Positions 6,904 through 12,680 of a stretch of 15,308 nucleotides of DNA are shown in pieces; position 1 is the stretch's first letter; every line of letters starts with the position of its first letter. Source of the DNA: DATHTK01 sp035463295 (GTDB taxonomy: Bacteria; Actinomycetota; Rubrobacteria; Rubrobacterales; Rubrobacteraceae). The notes under the pieces are model-generated. The model had not been told where the DNA came from, ran no database searches, and saw only the letters and a program-made list of their open reading frames with translations. The stretch is from assembly GCA_035463295.1 (NCBI GenBank), contig DATHTK010000075.1, positions 1-15,308 of the forward strand, in the 5' to 3' direction. The position numbers and the translations under genes were made by a program.

Positions 6904-6909
6904 ATCATA
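6904..6909 (-). promoter_or_regulatory. Candidate -10 box TATGAT for the DUF3303-type gene
   Basis: Minus-strand TATGAT fits a -10 box and lies 54 bases before the ATG. No good TTGACA-like -35 is present at 17 bases; that area is instead the edge of the palindrome at 6932-6949, which fits a regulator-dependent or regulator-blocked promoter. Assignment rests on sequence only. Confidence 0.35.
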
Positions 6910-6931
6910 CACACGTAGCCTCTGGGCCAGG

Positions 6932-6949
6932 ATCACTCAAATGAGTGAT
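6932..6949. repeat. Perfect 18-base palindrome, operator-like
   Basis: ATCACTCA-AA-TGAGTGAT is an 8-bp perfect inverted repeat with a 2-base centre. It lies in the upstream region of the minus-strand DUF3303-type gene, next to the candidate -10. Its size fits the binding site of a dimeric helix-turn-helix regulator such as TetR, GntR or MarR. No regulator of those families is encoded in the window. Confidence 0.5.
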
Positions 6950-7039
6950 TTTGAAGGAGTGCGAGGCGGTGCTGGATCTGTGAGGAGACCCCGGTTTCTA
7001 CGGGAATACGGTCTCGCGGCCGCAGCGCACCACATCTAT

Positions 7040-7063
7040 ACCGGGGTCTATATAGACCCCGGT
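7040..7063 (+). terminator. 24-base perfect palindrome, possible terminator
   Basis: ACCGGGGTCTAT is followed directly by its exact reverse complement ATAGACCCCGGT. As RNA this gives a 10-bp stem with a TATA loop, followed on the plus strand by GTTTTCT, a modest T-tract. It fits a plus-strand terminator, but no recognised plus-strand gene ends upstream. It could also be a regulator site or a remnant of a mobile element. Confidence 0.4.
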
Positions 7064-7115
7064 GTTTTCTCCGGCACCGCAGTGGATCACGACCCGTTCC
7101 CCGTCGCTGGCGTCG

Positions 7116-7307
7116 TTACGTCGTCGTCAGCGGTGCCTCTCTCGGTGGTCTTGCCCCGCTCGGAGACCAGGAGGGCTGCGAACCGGGGAAGGAATTCCTG
7201 GTGAGTAGCTTGCGCTCGCTACCGTCGGCGTTCATGACGGAGTCCGAACCGTTACGAGAGCGAGTTCCGAGAGAGCTCTCAAAGGTTCTCTCGCTTTCAG
7301 GACGATG
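7116..7307 (-). pseudogene. Decayed PD40/TolB-like beta-propeller fragment
   Basis: The minus strand reads RNGSDSVMNADGSERKLLTR and then NSFPGSQPSWSPSGAR before the reading becomes non-homologous and ends at TAA (7116-7118). The pattern MNADGS-x-x-x-LTRN-x(5,6)-PSWSP-x-G is the signature of one PD40 (WD40-like) blade, as found in TolB and secreted actinobacterial propeller proteins. The usual IY before VMNADG is missing. A TGA closes the frame just upstream (plus 7308-7310), and no further blades, signal peptide or start are seen in any frame. A full protein has several blades, so this is a remnant. The blade assignment comes from a short but distinctive motif. Confidence 0.55.
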
Positions 7308-7573
7308 TTCTCAGACAACTCTCGAACTCCGCCGGACGAGAAGTCGCTCCGCGCTTCGACACGCACCGGTATGTCGGCTCTGGGGGCGCCGTACATCGGT
7401 CAGTTGGCTCATTATTTGTGAGCTACTTCCTCCGCGCGGTCGGGTGGATACGGGAAGAGGAGAGGACCGGAGCGCGAAGAGACCCGCGAAGGGGACGAGC
7501 GGAAAAAGTGCTCGCGGGCGCGGAAAGAAGGAGGAGAGGGGTTCGTCGTCCTGCAAACCTTCGCTACTTGGCG

Positions 7574-7579
7574 TATAAA
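7574..7579 (+). promoter_or_regulatory. Candidate -10 element TATAAA before the Crp-family gene
   Basis: TATAAA lies 37 bases upstream of the GTG start. The ferredoxin gene has the same TATAAAG element at a similar distance. No clear -35 box is seen 16-18 bases upstream. Confidence 0.4.
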
Positions 7580-7616
7580 GGGTTCGTGGAGACGCGAAGA
7601 GCAGAGGAGGCCGGCG

Positions 7617-8369
7617 GTGTACGGTGAGAACGCGCCACCGTCCTGGGCGCGGCTTCCGGGGGCGCGCTGCCGGGCCGTCGAGCACCTGACGAAGCTCGAG
7701 GGCTTGCGTGAGATCGAGTTCCTCGAAGGGCTGGAGGAGGATTTCTTCCACGCGCTGGCGATCGCCGCCGCGGTGCTCGAGATCGGCGCCGGAACTACGC
7801 TCTACCGCGAGGGGGAGCCCTCGGGAGCAGTCTACTTCATGCGCGAGGGCCGGGCGAAGCTCTACCGCTCCTCGAGCGGCCCGAAGGCGCGCGACCAGAT
7901 CCTCGGCGTCGTCGGCGACGGCTCCGTGCTCGGCCTCGCCTCGGCTCTCGAGGGACGGCCGCAGAGCGGGGGCGCGACCGCCCTGACCGACTGCGTTCTC
8001 TACGCCGTCTTCCGCGACGACCTGCTCGAGATCCTGGCCCGCTTCCCTGAGGGGGCAATCCGCCTCGCCCGGGTCCTCGCCGCCCGTAACCGCGAGCTCG
8101 AAGACCTGGTCGGGGACCTCGTCTTTCACAGCGCTCCTCAGCGCGTCTCCCGCATGCTCCTCAACCTCGCTACCGAAGAAGGCCGCGTGACCAAGCGGGG
8201 CGTAGTCTTCGAGCCCTCCCTCTCCCGGCAGGAGATGGCCGAGGCGACCGGGATCTCCCGCGAGGCTCTCTCGCGCGCCCTCTCTCGCCTCGCCCAGGAA
8301 GGCATCCTCGACCTCAACGGTAGGACCATCACTATCCTCATGCCCGCCGAACTTCGCGCCCGTACCTGA
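7617..8369 (+). CDS. Crp/Fnr-family transcriptional regulator
   Basis: The 250-residue protein has an N-terminal cyclic-nucleotide-binding-type beta-roll (about 30-140; GAGTTLYREGEPSGAVYFMREG, split here as GAGTTLYREGEP and AVYFMREG), a dimerisation helix (about 140-165, RLARVLAARNRELEDLV), and a C-terminal winged helix (about 170-245) with the recognition segment EATGISREALSRALSRL. It lacks the N-terminal cysteine cluster of oxygen-sensing FNR (only Cys18 and Cys127), so cAMP, another ligand or redox sensing without an Fe-S cluster are all possible. The GTG start is supported by AGAGGAGG (7603-7610) at 6 bases. It lies upstream of a ferredoxin gene with a long inverted repeat between them, so control of that gene is plausible but unproven. 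Confidence 0.9.
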   Translation: MYGENAPPSWARLPGARCRAVEHLTKLEGLREIEFLEGLEEDFFHALAIAAAVLEIGAGTTLYREGEPSGAVYFMREGRAKLYRSSSGPKARDQILGVVGDGSVLGLASALEGRPQSGGATALTDCVLYAVFRDDLLEILARFPEGAIRLARVLAARNRELEDLVGDLVFHSAPQRVSRMLLNLATEEGRVTKRGVVFEPSLSRQEMAEATGISREALSRALSRLAQEGILDLNGRTITILMPAELRART

Positions 8370-8406
8370 GAACCGCTCTCAATAATGCCGCTGTTTGCTG
8401 GAGATT

Positions 8407-8440
8407 TGATCTGGGTCACACGCTGGAATGACCCGGATCA
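8407..8440. repeat. Long inverted repeat between regulator and ferredoxin genes
   Basis: TGATCTGGGTCA (8407-8418) and TGACCCGGATCA (8429-8440) are reverse complements except for one position (a G:U pair in RNA), separated by 10 bases. There is no T-tract after it, so it is a poor terminator. It lies 54 bases upstream of the ferredoxin TATAAA box and is long enough for two dimer sites of a helix-turn-helix regulator. The left arm contains TTGATC, reminiscent of an FNR half site. Confidence 0.5.
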
Positions 8441-8493
8441 TGGCCGGCGATGACGGCGGTCAACGGTGGGTAGTGAGCCCCTGGCCGGACTGA

Positions 8494-8499
8494 TATAAA
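8494..8499 (+). promoter_or_regulatory. Candidate -10 element TATAAA for the ferredoxin gene
   Basis: GATATAAAG lies 45 bases upstream of the ferredoxin ATG, a normal leader length. No -35 box is evident, which may mean an activator is needed. Confidence 0.45.
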
Positions 8500-8544
8500 G
8501 CCTCAAAGAGAAGATAGAGAAGAAGCCCCGAGAGGAGGGTTTGC

Positions 8545-8778
8545 ATGACCTACGTGATCACGGAGCCGTGCATCGGCACGAAGGACCAGTCCTGCGTCGA
8601 GGTATGCCCGGTGGACTGCATCTACGACGCCGGCGACCACTTCATGATCAACCCCGAAGAGTGCATCGACTGCGGCGCCTGCGAGCCAGAGTGCCCGGTC
8701 GAGGCGATCTACCCCGAGGATGAGGTTCCCGACGACCAGCAGTCCTACATCACCAAGGCCGCCGACTACTTCGAGTAG
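8545..8778 (+). CDS. fdxA: Seven-iron (3Fe-4S/4Fe-4S) ferredoxin
   Basis: Small soluble electron carrier of 77 residues. The cysteine pattern is that of Azotobacter FdI/mycobacterial FdxA ferredoxins: Cys9-x7-Cys17-x3-Cys21-Pro in the first half and Cys40-x2-Cys43-x2-Cys46-x3-Cys50-Pro in the second. By family knowledge Cys9, Cys17 and Cys50 hold the 3Fe-4S cluster, and Cys21, Cys40, Cys43 and Cys46 hold the 4Fe-4S cluster; Cys25 is the additional free cysteine. The C-terminus is acidic. It lacks the longer tail of FdI, as in other actinobacterial FdxA. ATG 8545 is preceded by GAGAGGAGGG with 5 bases of spacing. A clear terminator follows, so it is a single-gene unit. The electron partner is unknown. 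Confidence 0.95.
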   Translation: MTYVITEPCIGTKDQSCVEVCPVDCIYDAGDHFMINPEECIDCGACEPECPVEAIYPEDEVPDDQQSYITKAADYFE

Positions 8779-8800
8779 AGCGGGCCCGGTAACGAACTAC

Positions 8801-8831
8801 GAGGGAGGGGCTCCGGCCCCTCCCTTCTCTT
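8801..8831 (+). terminator. Terminator after the ferredoxin gene
   Basis: GGGAGGGGC (8803-8811), a TCCG loop and GCCCCTCCC (8816-8824) form a perfect 9-bp stem, extendable by an A:T pair, followed by TTCTCTTGT. It begins about 23 bases after the ferredoxin stop. Confidence 0.85.
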
Positions 8832-8930
8832 GTATTGAAGGACGGCCTGCAGGGATGGGGCTCACGTCGCTCGTAACCTTCTCCCCGAGACGGGCGAGGG
8901 CTCGCCGGAGGTGCCCTCCTTGGGACGGGC

Positions 8931-8936
8931 TATACT
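8931..8936 (+). promoter_or_regulatory. -10 element TATACT of the Nudix gene, probably leaderless
   Basis: TATACT is followed by GCGGTGC and then ATG 8944, leaving 7 bases from the -10 box to the start codon. This spacing puts transcription start at or next to the ATG, and no Shine-Dalgarno is present. The element GGCTATACT(G)CGGTGC recurs before the second Nudix gene at 13314-13327. Confidence 0.6.
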
Positions 8937-8943
8937 GCGGTGC

Positions 8944-9513
8944 ATGGAGGACGGGAGCTGGCGGACGCTCGGGCGTGGCTACCTCTACCGCAACCCTTGG
9001 TGCGCCTTCCGGGTAGACGAGGTGTTGTTACCGAGTGGGGAGAAGATCGAGTACGGGGTCCTGGAGAGCGGGGGGTTCGCGGCCGTCGTCCCTGTGACGG
9101 AGGAGGGCGGGGTGGTGCTCGTGCGCCAGTGGCGGCAGCCGCTCGGGACCTTCACGCTCGAGCTTCCGAGCGGCGCGGTGGACGCGGGGGAGGACCCTGC
9201 GGAGGCGGCGGGGCGGGAGCTCCTCGAAGAGACGGGGTTTCGGGCCGCGGGGCTTGCGCACCTCGCCTCGGTCCACACCAGCACCGGGCGGACGACCGAG
9301 GTCTGCCACCTCTTCCGGTGCCGAGCGGTGCGGGCTCTCGGGGGACCGCGGCCGGAGCCCACGGAGTTCATAGAAGTCGTGGAGGTGCCGCTCGGGGAGG
9401 CGATCGGTAAGGTAGTGGACGGTGGGATCACGGACGCCGCCACCGTTCTCGGGCTGCTCTGGGCGGCGGGCGGTGGTGTGGTCGGCGATGGTGGGTTAGA
9501 CTTCGGGAGTTAG
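8944..9513 (+). CDS. Nudix hydrolase, ADP-ribose pyrophosphatase-like
   Basis: The 189-residue enzyme has a perfect Nudix box at 77-99: GAVDAGE, then DPAEAAG, then RELLEETGF, with the metal-binding glutamates Glu92, Glu95 and Glu96. The preceding VRQWRQPLG...LELPSG and the N-terminal beta domain resemble NudF-type ADP-ribose pyrophosphatases, which hydrolyse ADP-ribose to AMP and ribose phosphate in the cytoplasm. Other nucleoside-diphosphate sugars are possible. I chose ATG 8944 because TATACT stands just upstream, so the in-frame GTG 8911 would lie before the promoter. The stop at 9511-9513 overlaps the second of two -10-like boxes preceding the TPP riboswitch. It is probably transcribed apart from the thi genes, but its position suggests a link. 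Confidence 0.88.
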   Translation: MEDGSWRTLGRGYLYRNPWCAFRVDEVLLPSGEKIEYGVLESGGFAAVVPVTEEGGVVLVRQWRQPLGTFTLELPSGAVDAGEDPAEAAGRELLEETGFRAAGLAHLASVHTSTGRTTEVCHLFRCRAVRALGGPRPEPTEFIEVVEVPLGEAIGKVVDGGITDAATVLGLLWAAGGGVVGDGGLDFGS

Positions 9514-9516
9514 ACT
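9497..9516 (+). promoter_or_regulatory. Two -10-like boxes before the TPP riboswitch
   Basis: GTTAGACT occurs at 9495-9502 and again at 9509-9516 in a 14-base tandem repeat. Each contains TAGACT, a fair -10 box. Use of the first would start the RNA near 9509, just before the aptamer; use of the second would start near 9523, inside it. The first is therefore the more likely promoter. It lies within the end of the Nudix coding sequence. Confidence 0.45.
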
Positions 9517-9600
9517 GGGGAGCCGCGAGGCTGAGAGGGCGTCCGCCGGGAGGGCGCCGACCCGTTGAACCTGATCCGGGTAATGCCGGCGAAGGGAACG
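9517..9600 (+). ncRNA. TPP riboswitch aptamer (THI element)
   Basis: The conserved TPP-binding core is present in order: GGGGAGCC, the pyrimidine-sensing CTGAGA (9531-9536), ACCTGATC (9569-9576), then GGGTAATGCCGGCGAAGGGA (9578-9597). These match the thi-box consensus almost exactly. The RNA senses intracellular thiamine pyrophosphate and normally lowers expression of the downstream genes when it is bound. Here it is followed by thiT and the rest of the thiamine cluster, as expected. The linker to thiT is about 98 bases and has a strong GC stem (9627-9655) and a hairpin covering the Shine-Dalgarno, rather than a hairpin with a T-tract. Confidence 0.95.
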
Positions 9601-9626
9601 ATGCGAGATTCGATCCAAGAAGCGCG

Positions 9627-9655
9627 GGCGCCTCGGGAGCAGATCCCGGGGTGCC
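9627..9655 (+). promoter_or_regulatory. GC-rich stem-loop in the riboswitch expression platform
   Basis: GGCGCCTCGGGA and TCCCGGGGTGCC form a 12-bp stem with two G:U pairs and a GCAGA loop. No T-tract follows, so it does not look like an intrinsic terminator. It may shape the leader or help in Rho-independent folding choices. Confidence 0.45.
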
Positions 9656-9666
9656 GTTCGCTCGTT

Positions 9667-9694
9667 ACCCTCCGGCTCCCGACACAAGGAGGGT
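9667..9694 (+). promoter_or_regulatory. Hairpin sequestering the thiT Shine-Dalgarno
   Basis: ACCCTCC (9667-9673) is perfectly complementary to GGAGGGT (9688-9694), which contains the thiT ribosome-binding site AAGGAGGG, 4-5 bases before ATG 9699. Folding would hide the site. An alternative partner for CCCTCC is GGAGGG at 9549-9554 in the variable part of the aptamer, giving a possible two-state switch acting on translation. Confidence 0.6.
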
Positions 9695-9698
9695 GCGC

Positions 9699-10262
9699 AT
9701 GAGTGCGTTCAAAGATGTCCGGGTGCTTACGGAGGCGGCGCTCGCGATAGCCCTGGCGTACGTGCTGGGCCTCATCACGTTCTTCAAGATGCCGTTCGGG
9801 GGTTCGATCTCGCTGGAGACGATGCCTTTGATCCTGCTGGCCCTGAGGCAGGGGCCGATGGTCGGTATCGTCACCGGGGCGGCTTACGGCCTCCTGAACT
9901 TCCTGGCGGTCGACCCTTTCTTCGTGCATCCGGTCCAGGTCCTCTTCGACTACCCGCTCGCCTTCGGCGCGCTGGGACTCGCCGGGTTCTTCCAACCGAC
10001 CGTTCGCGGGGCGGTAGTCGGCACGGTCGTCGCGGTCCTCGCCCGCTTCGCGTGCCACTTCGTCTCGGGGGTGGTCTTCTTCGCCTCCTACGCGCCGGAG
10101 GGGTGGAATCCTTACCTCTACTCGGCGGCGTACAACGCGGCGTACCTGGTCCCGAGCCTCGTCCTCGCGCTCGTCGTGGTGGTGGCGCTGCTCAAGGCGC
10201 TCGAAGGGGCGCGGCCATCGAAGCGCCAGATCGAGGCTCGTCGCTCGCCGGGGGTGGCGTGA
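9699..10262 (+). CDS. thiT: Thiamine transporter ThiT, ECF S-component
   Basis: This is the substrate-binding membrane subunit of an energy-coupling-factor importer for thiamine. The 187-residue protein has about six hydrophobic helices. Segments typical of ThiT/YuaJ are seen: MPFGGSISLETMPLILLALR near helix 2 (18-60 region), the HPVQVLFDYPLAFGALGLAG motif (about 77-96), and SAAYNAAYLVPSLVLAL near the end. The basic C-terminus (KRQIEARRS) faces the cytoplasm. The shared ATPase and T-component (EcfA, EcfT) are not in the window and should be encoded elsewhere. The start at ATG 9699 has AAGGAGGG at the right distance; a longer in-frame form from 9651 would read through the regulatory hairpin. 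TPP riboswitch control supports the assignment. Confidence 0.95.
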   Translation: MSAFKDVRVLTEAALAIALAYVLGLITFFKMPFGGSISLETMPLILLALRQGPMVGIVTGAAYGLLNFLAVDPFFVHPVQVLFDYPLAFGALGLAGFFQPTVRGAVVGTVVAVLARFACHFVSGVVFFASYAPEGWNPYLYSAAYNAAYLVPSLVLALVVVVALLKALEGARPSKRQIEARRSPGVA

Positions 10263-10278
10263 GAGAGGGATCTGTGGG

Positions 10279-11073
10279 GTGAAACGGGTAATGAGCGTCG
10301 CGACCAGCGACTCCGGGGCGGGTGCGGGCATCCAGGCCGACCTCAAGGCGTTTCTGCGGTGCGGTGTTTACGGGACGACCGCCATCGTCGCGACCACTGC
10401 CCAGAACACCGTCGGGGTGACGGACATATATCCCTTTCCCCCGCGGGTGGCGGTCGCTCAGATAGAGGCCGTCGCCGGGGACATCGGGGCCGATGCGGTA
10501 AAGACGGGGATGCTCTTCAACGCTGGGATCATCTCCGCCGTCGCCGAGACCCTGGGGCGTCTGCGGCCGCCGAACCTCGTCGTCGACCCCGTGATGGTCG
10601 CCGAGAGCGGGGCGACGCTGCTTGAACCGGAGGCGGTGGACACCTACAAGACAGAGCTCTTTCCGCTGGCCTCGGTCATCACGCCGAACGTGAACGAGGC
10701 CTTCGCGCTCCTGGACGAAGAGGTAGACGAGGAGAGGATAGAGGACTGCGCCGTGACGCTGCGCGCGCTGGGGCCCTCGGCGGTGATCGTCACCGGCGGT
10801 CATACCGCGTCCGGGGCGGACCTCCTCTACGACGGGGAGCGCTTCGAGAGGATCGAAGGTCCCGTCTACGCCTCCGAGACTACCCACGGGGCGGGCTGCA
10901 CGCACTCCTCCTCCCTGGCGAGCTTTCTTGCGCGGGGCTTCGGACTCGGCGAGGCCGCCCGGCGGGCGCGCGCCATCGCCTCGGAGGCTGTACGCTGCGG
11001 GTTGTCGGAGATCGGGGCGGGAGCAGGTCCGGTCCACGCGCTCGGGCCCGTACTGAAAGGAGTCGAGGTATGA
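10279..11073 (+). CDS. thiD: Hydroxymethylpyrimidine/phosphomethylpyrimidine kinase ThiD
   Basis: ThiD phosphorylates HMP to HMP-P and HMP-PP with ATP, supplying the pyrimidine half of thiamine. The 264-residue ribokinase-fold protein shows SDSGAGAGIQADLK (10-23), TTAQNT at 39-44, VKTGML at 74-79, VVDPVM (101-106), TPNVNEA (136-141 region), VTGGH (171-175) and the anion-hole motif THGAGCTHSS with Cys207. All key elements are intact. The GTG start at 10279 is preceded by AGAGGGA (about 10264-10270); ATG 10291 would cut into the first strand. It follows thiT by 16 bases and overlaps thiM by 4 bases (ATGA). Confidence 0.95.
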   Translation: MKRVMSVATSDSGAGAGIQADLKAFLRCGVYGTTAIVATTAQNTVGVTDIYPFPPRVAVAQIEAVAGDIGADAVKTGMLFNAGIISAVAETLGRLRPPNLVVDPVMVAESGATLLEPEAVDTYKTELFPLASVITPNVNEAFALLDEEVDEERIEDCAVTLRALGPSAVIVTGGHTASGADLLYDGERFERIEGPVYASETTHGAGCTHSSSLASFLARGFGLGEAARRARAIASEAVRCGLSEIGAGAGPVHALGPVLKGVEV

Positions 11074-11855
11074 GGCCGGAAGAAGCTTTGGGCAGGATCG
11101 GCGAGGAGCGCCCGCTCGTGCACCACATAACGAACTACGTCACCCCCAGCCTGGTGGCGAACGTGACGCTCTGCACGGGCGCGCTCCCGGTCATGGCTCA
11201 CGCTCACGAGGAGGTCGAGGAGATGGTCTATCTGGCCTCGGCTCTCGTATTGAACATCGGCACGCTGGACCCGATACAGACGGAGGCGATGCTGCTCGCC
11301 GGCAGGAGGGCCAACGAGCGCGGCGTCCCGGTCGTCCTCGACCCGGTGGGTGTCGGGGCCACGACCCTGCGCACGAAGACGGCGGAGCGGCTCCTCTCGG
11401 AGCTCGACGTCTCGGTCGTCTGCGGCAACGCTGGGGAGGTCTCGACCCTCGCCGGGCTCTCCGCCGAGGTGCGCGGCGTCGAGAGCCTCTCGGGCGACGC
11501 CCGCGAAGCCGCCGAGCGGGCCGCGGCTACTCTAGGCGTCACGGTCGCCGCCACCGGGAAGACCGACCACGTTAGCGACGGGGAACGCACCCTCGCCGTC
11601 GAGAACGGACACTCACTCATGGGTCGCGTCGTCGGCTCGGGGTGCGCCTCGACGGCGGTCGTCGGGTGCTTCGCCGCCGTGGGTGGTGGCGACGTCGAGA
11701 CCATCGCCGGGGCGCTGGCGTACTTCGGTCGCTGCGGCGAGGTAGCCGCCGAGGAGGCCGCCGGACCGGGAACCTTCGAGCCCCACCTGCTGGACGCCCT
11801 CGCGCGGGTCGCTCGCGACCCGGACTACCTCGACGGACAGACGGGGATCCGGTAG
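11070..11855 (+). CDS. thiM: Hydroxyethylthiazole kinase ThiM
   Basis: ThiM phosphorylates 4-methyl-5-(2-hydroxyethyl)thiazole, the salvaged thiazole half of thiamine. The 261-residue protein has VHHITNYVT (17-25), GALPVMAHA (37-45), LDPVGVGAT (90-98), CGNAGE (118-123) and the anion-hole GSGCAST with Cys192, all standard for the family. Ala-Ser replaces the more usual Met-Leu/Ala-Leu after the cysteine. The ATG overlaps the thiD stop and has AAAGGAG about 8-14 bases upstream. Presence of thiM without thiG/thiS/thiO nearby means salvage of thiazole rather than synthesis. It is followed by a 54-base gap containing a possible internal promoter. Confidence 0.95.
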   Translation: MRPEEALGRIGEERPLVHHITNYVTPSLVANVTLCTGALPVMAHAHEEVEEMVYLASALVLNIGTLDPIQTEAMLLAGRRANERGVPVVLDPVGVGATTLRTKTAERLLSELDVSVVCGNAGEVSTLAGLSAEVRGVESLSGDAREAAERAAATLGVTVAATGKTDHVSDGERTLAVENGHSLMGRVVGSGCASTAVVGCFAAVGGGDVETIAGALAYFGRCGEVAAEEAAGPGTFEPHLLDALARVARDPDYLDGQTGIR

Positions 11856-11858
11856 GCG

Positions 11859-11868
11859 GTTTCGAAAC
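11859..11868. repeat. 10-base palindrome GTTTCGAAAC in the thiM-DUF2071 gap
   Basis: GTTTCGAAAC is a perfect palindrome 4 bases after the thiM stop, in the only real gap inside the thi cluster downstream of thiT. It is too short for a terminator. It could be a small operator or mere chance. Confidence 0.25.
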
Positions 11869-11900
11869 GAGGACTCATGGACGGCCCAAAGCAGGCGTCT

Positions 11901-11906
11901 TAGTAT
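11901..11906 (+). promoter_or_regulatory. Candidate internal -10 box TAGTAT before the DUF2071 gene
   Basis: TAGTAT stands 3 bases before ATG 11910 and 9 bases before ATG 11916. No Shine-Dalgarno is seen before either ATG, so a leaderless or nearly leaderless start from ATG 11916 would make sense, as for the two Nudix genes. Confidence 0.35.
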
Positions 11907-11909
11907 TAG

Positions 11910-12680
11910 ATGATCATGCAGGCGTTACGTCCAGAAGAGATCCTCAGCCGCACGGGGCATCGGCCCTACCCCGTCCCCACGCGTCCCTGGGCGCTCTTTA
12001 TGAGCTGGCGAGACCTGCTCTTCATGCACTGGCCCGTCGAAGAGGCCCTGCTCCGGCCTCTGGTTCCGCGTGCTCTGGACCTCGACACCTTCGATGGCAG
12101 CGCCTGGCTGAGCATCACGCCCTTCAGCATGCGTGGCGTACGACCTCGCGCGCTTCCCAGCGTGTCTCCTCTCTCCAACTTCCCGGAGCTCAACGTTCGG
12201 ACCTACGTTACGGGTGGGGATAGACCCGGCATCTGGTTCTTCTCCCTCGATGCCGGCAGCCGGGTAGCCGTCCGGCTCGCACGAGCCATCTTTAGGCTGC
12301 CCTACTACGACGCGATGATGTCCTGCCGCGACTCCGGGGGTGAGATCCGCTACGAGAGCGTCCGCACGCACCGGGGGGCGCCCGGGGCCCGCTTCGAGGG
12401 TCGCTACCGGCCCGTGGGAGAGCCGTTCAACGCCCGTCCCGGGACGCTCGAGTACTTCCTGAGCGAGCGTTACTGCCTCTACGGCGCAGACAGCAGGGGC
12501 GGGGTCTTGCGCGGCGAGATTCATCACCACCCCTGGCCCCTCCAGGAGGCCGAGGTCCGGGTAGAGACGCTCGGCATGACGGAGCAGATCGGGGTCCCGC
12601 TGCCGGAGAGGCCGCCCATCCTGTACTTCTCCAGGAGTATAGATACGCTCGCGTGGTCCCCGCAGCGGGTGAGATCGTGA
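11910..12680 (+). CDS. DUF2071 (YqjF-like) protein in the thiamine cluster
   Basis: The 256-residue protein is a DUF2071/YqjF-type acetoacetate-decarboxylase-like beta-barrel. Family-typical segments are FMSWRDLLFMHWPVEEALLRP, read here as SWRDLLFMHWPVEEALLRPL, then TFDGSAWLSITPFSM, NFPELNVRTYVTG, GIWFFSLDA, LPYYDAMMSC, LEYFLSERYCLYG and GEIHHHPWPLQEAE. It is soluble with no signal peptide. The family has no established reaction. It starts at ATG 11910 or 11916, and its stop overlaps the GTG of thiE (GTGA), so it is translationally coupled to a thiamine gene although unrelated in known function. It may do a repair or accessory job in thiamine metabolism, or be a passenger. Intact and of normal length. 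Confidence 0.85.
   Translation: MIMQALRPEEILSRTGHRPYPVPTRPWALFMSWRDLLFMHWPVEEALLRPLVPRALDLDTFDGSAWLSITPFSMRGVRPRALPSVSPLSNFPELNVRTYVTGGDRPGIWFFSLDAGSRVAVRLARAIFRLPYYDAMMSCRDSGGEIRYESVRTHRGAPGARFEGRYRPVGEPFNARPGTLEYFLSERYCLYGADSRGGVLRGEIHHHPWPLQEAEVRVETLGMTEQIGVPLPERPPILYFSRSIDTLAWSPQRVRS

Larger units (their letters stand above)
6950..7616. other. 667-base gene-poor region before the Crp-family gene
   Basis: No intact gene is convincing here. It contains a 24-base perfect palindrome (7040-7063), a decayed PD40-type coding fragment on the minus strand (7116-7307), and a TATAAA promoter element before the regulator gene. A weaker inverted repeat GAGACC...GGTCTC lies at about 6984-7015, and the sequence AGACCCCGGT occurs both there and in the 7040-7063 palindrome. 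Several frames stay open by GC bias, which is not evidence of coding. Confidence 0.4.

Noticed and set aside
5946..7153. Exact 15-base match CTCTCGGTGGTCTTG at 5946-5960 and 7139-7153, suggesting that the 7116-7307 fragment is a DUF11 copy.
   Set aside because: Similarity does not extend beyond it, the reading frames differ, and the 7116-7307 fragment fits a PD40 blade instead. Chance cannot be excluded.
7250..7420. Minus-strand frame of about 54 codons starting MYGAPRADIPVRV as a small gene.
   Set aside because: No Shine-Dalgarno at its ATG and no family resemblance. It overlaps the PD40 relic in another frame.
7311..8129. Long minus-strand open frame opposite the Crp-family regulator.
   Set aside because: The plus strand encodes an obvious regulator; the antisense frame is a GC-bias artefact.
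11877..11903. Eight-codon frame ATG...TAG between thiM and DUF2071 as a leader peptide.
   Set aside because: No run of regulatory codons and no attenuator hairpin follow it; too short to support.
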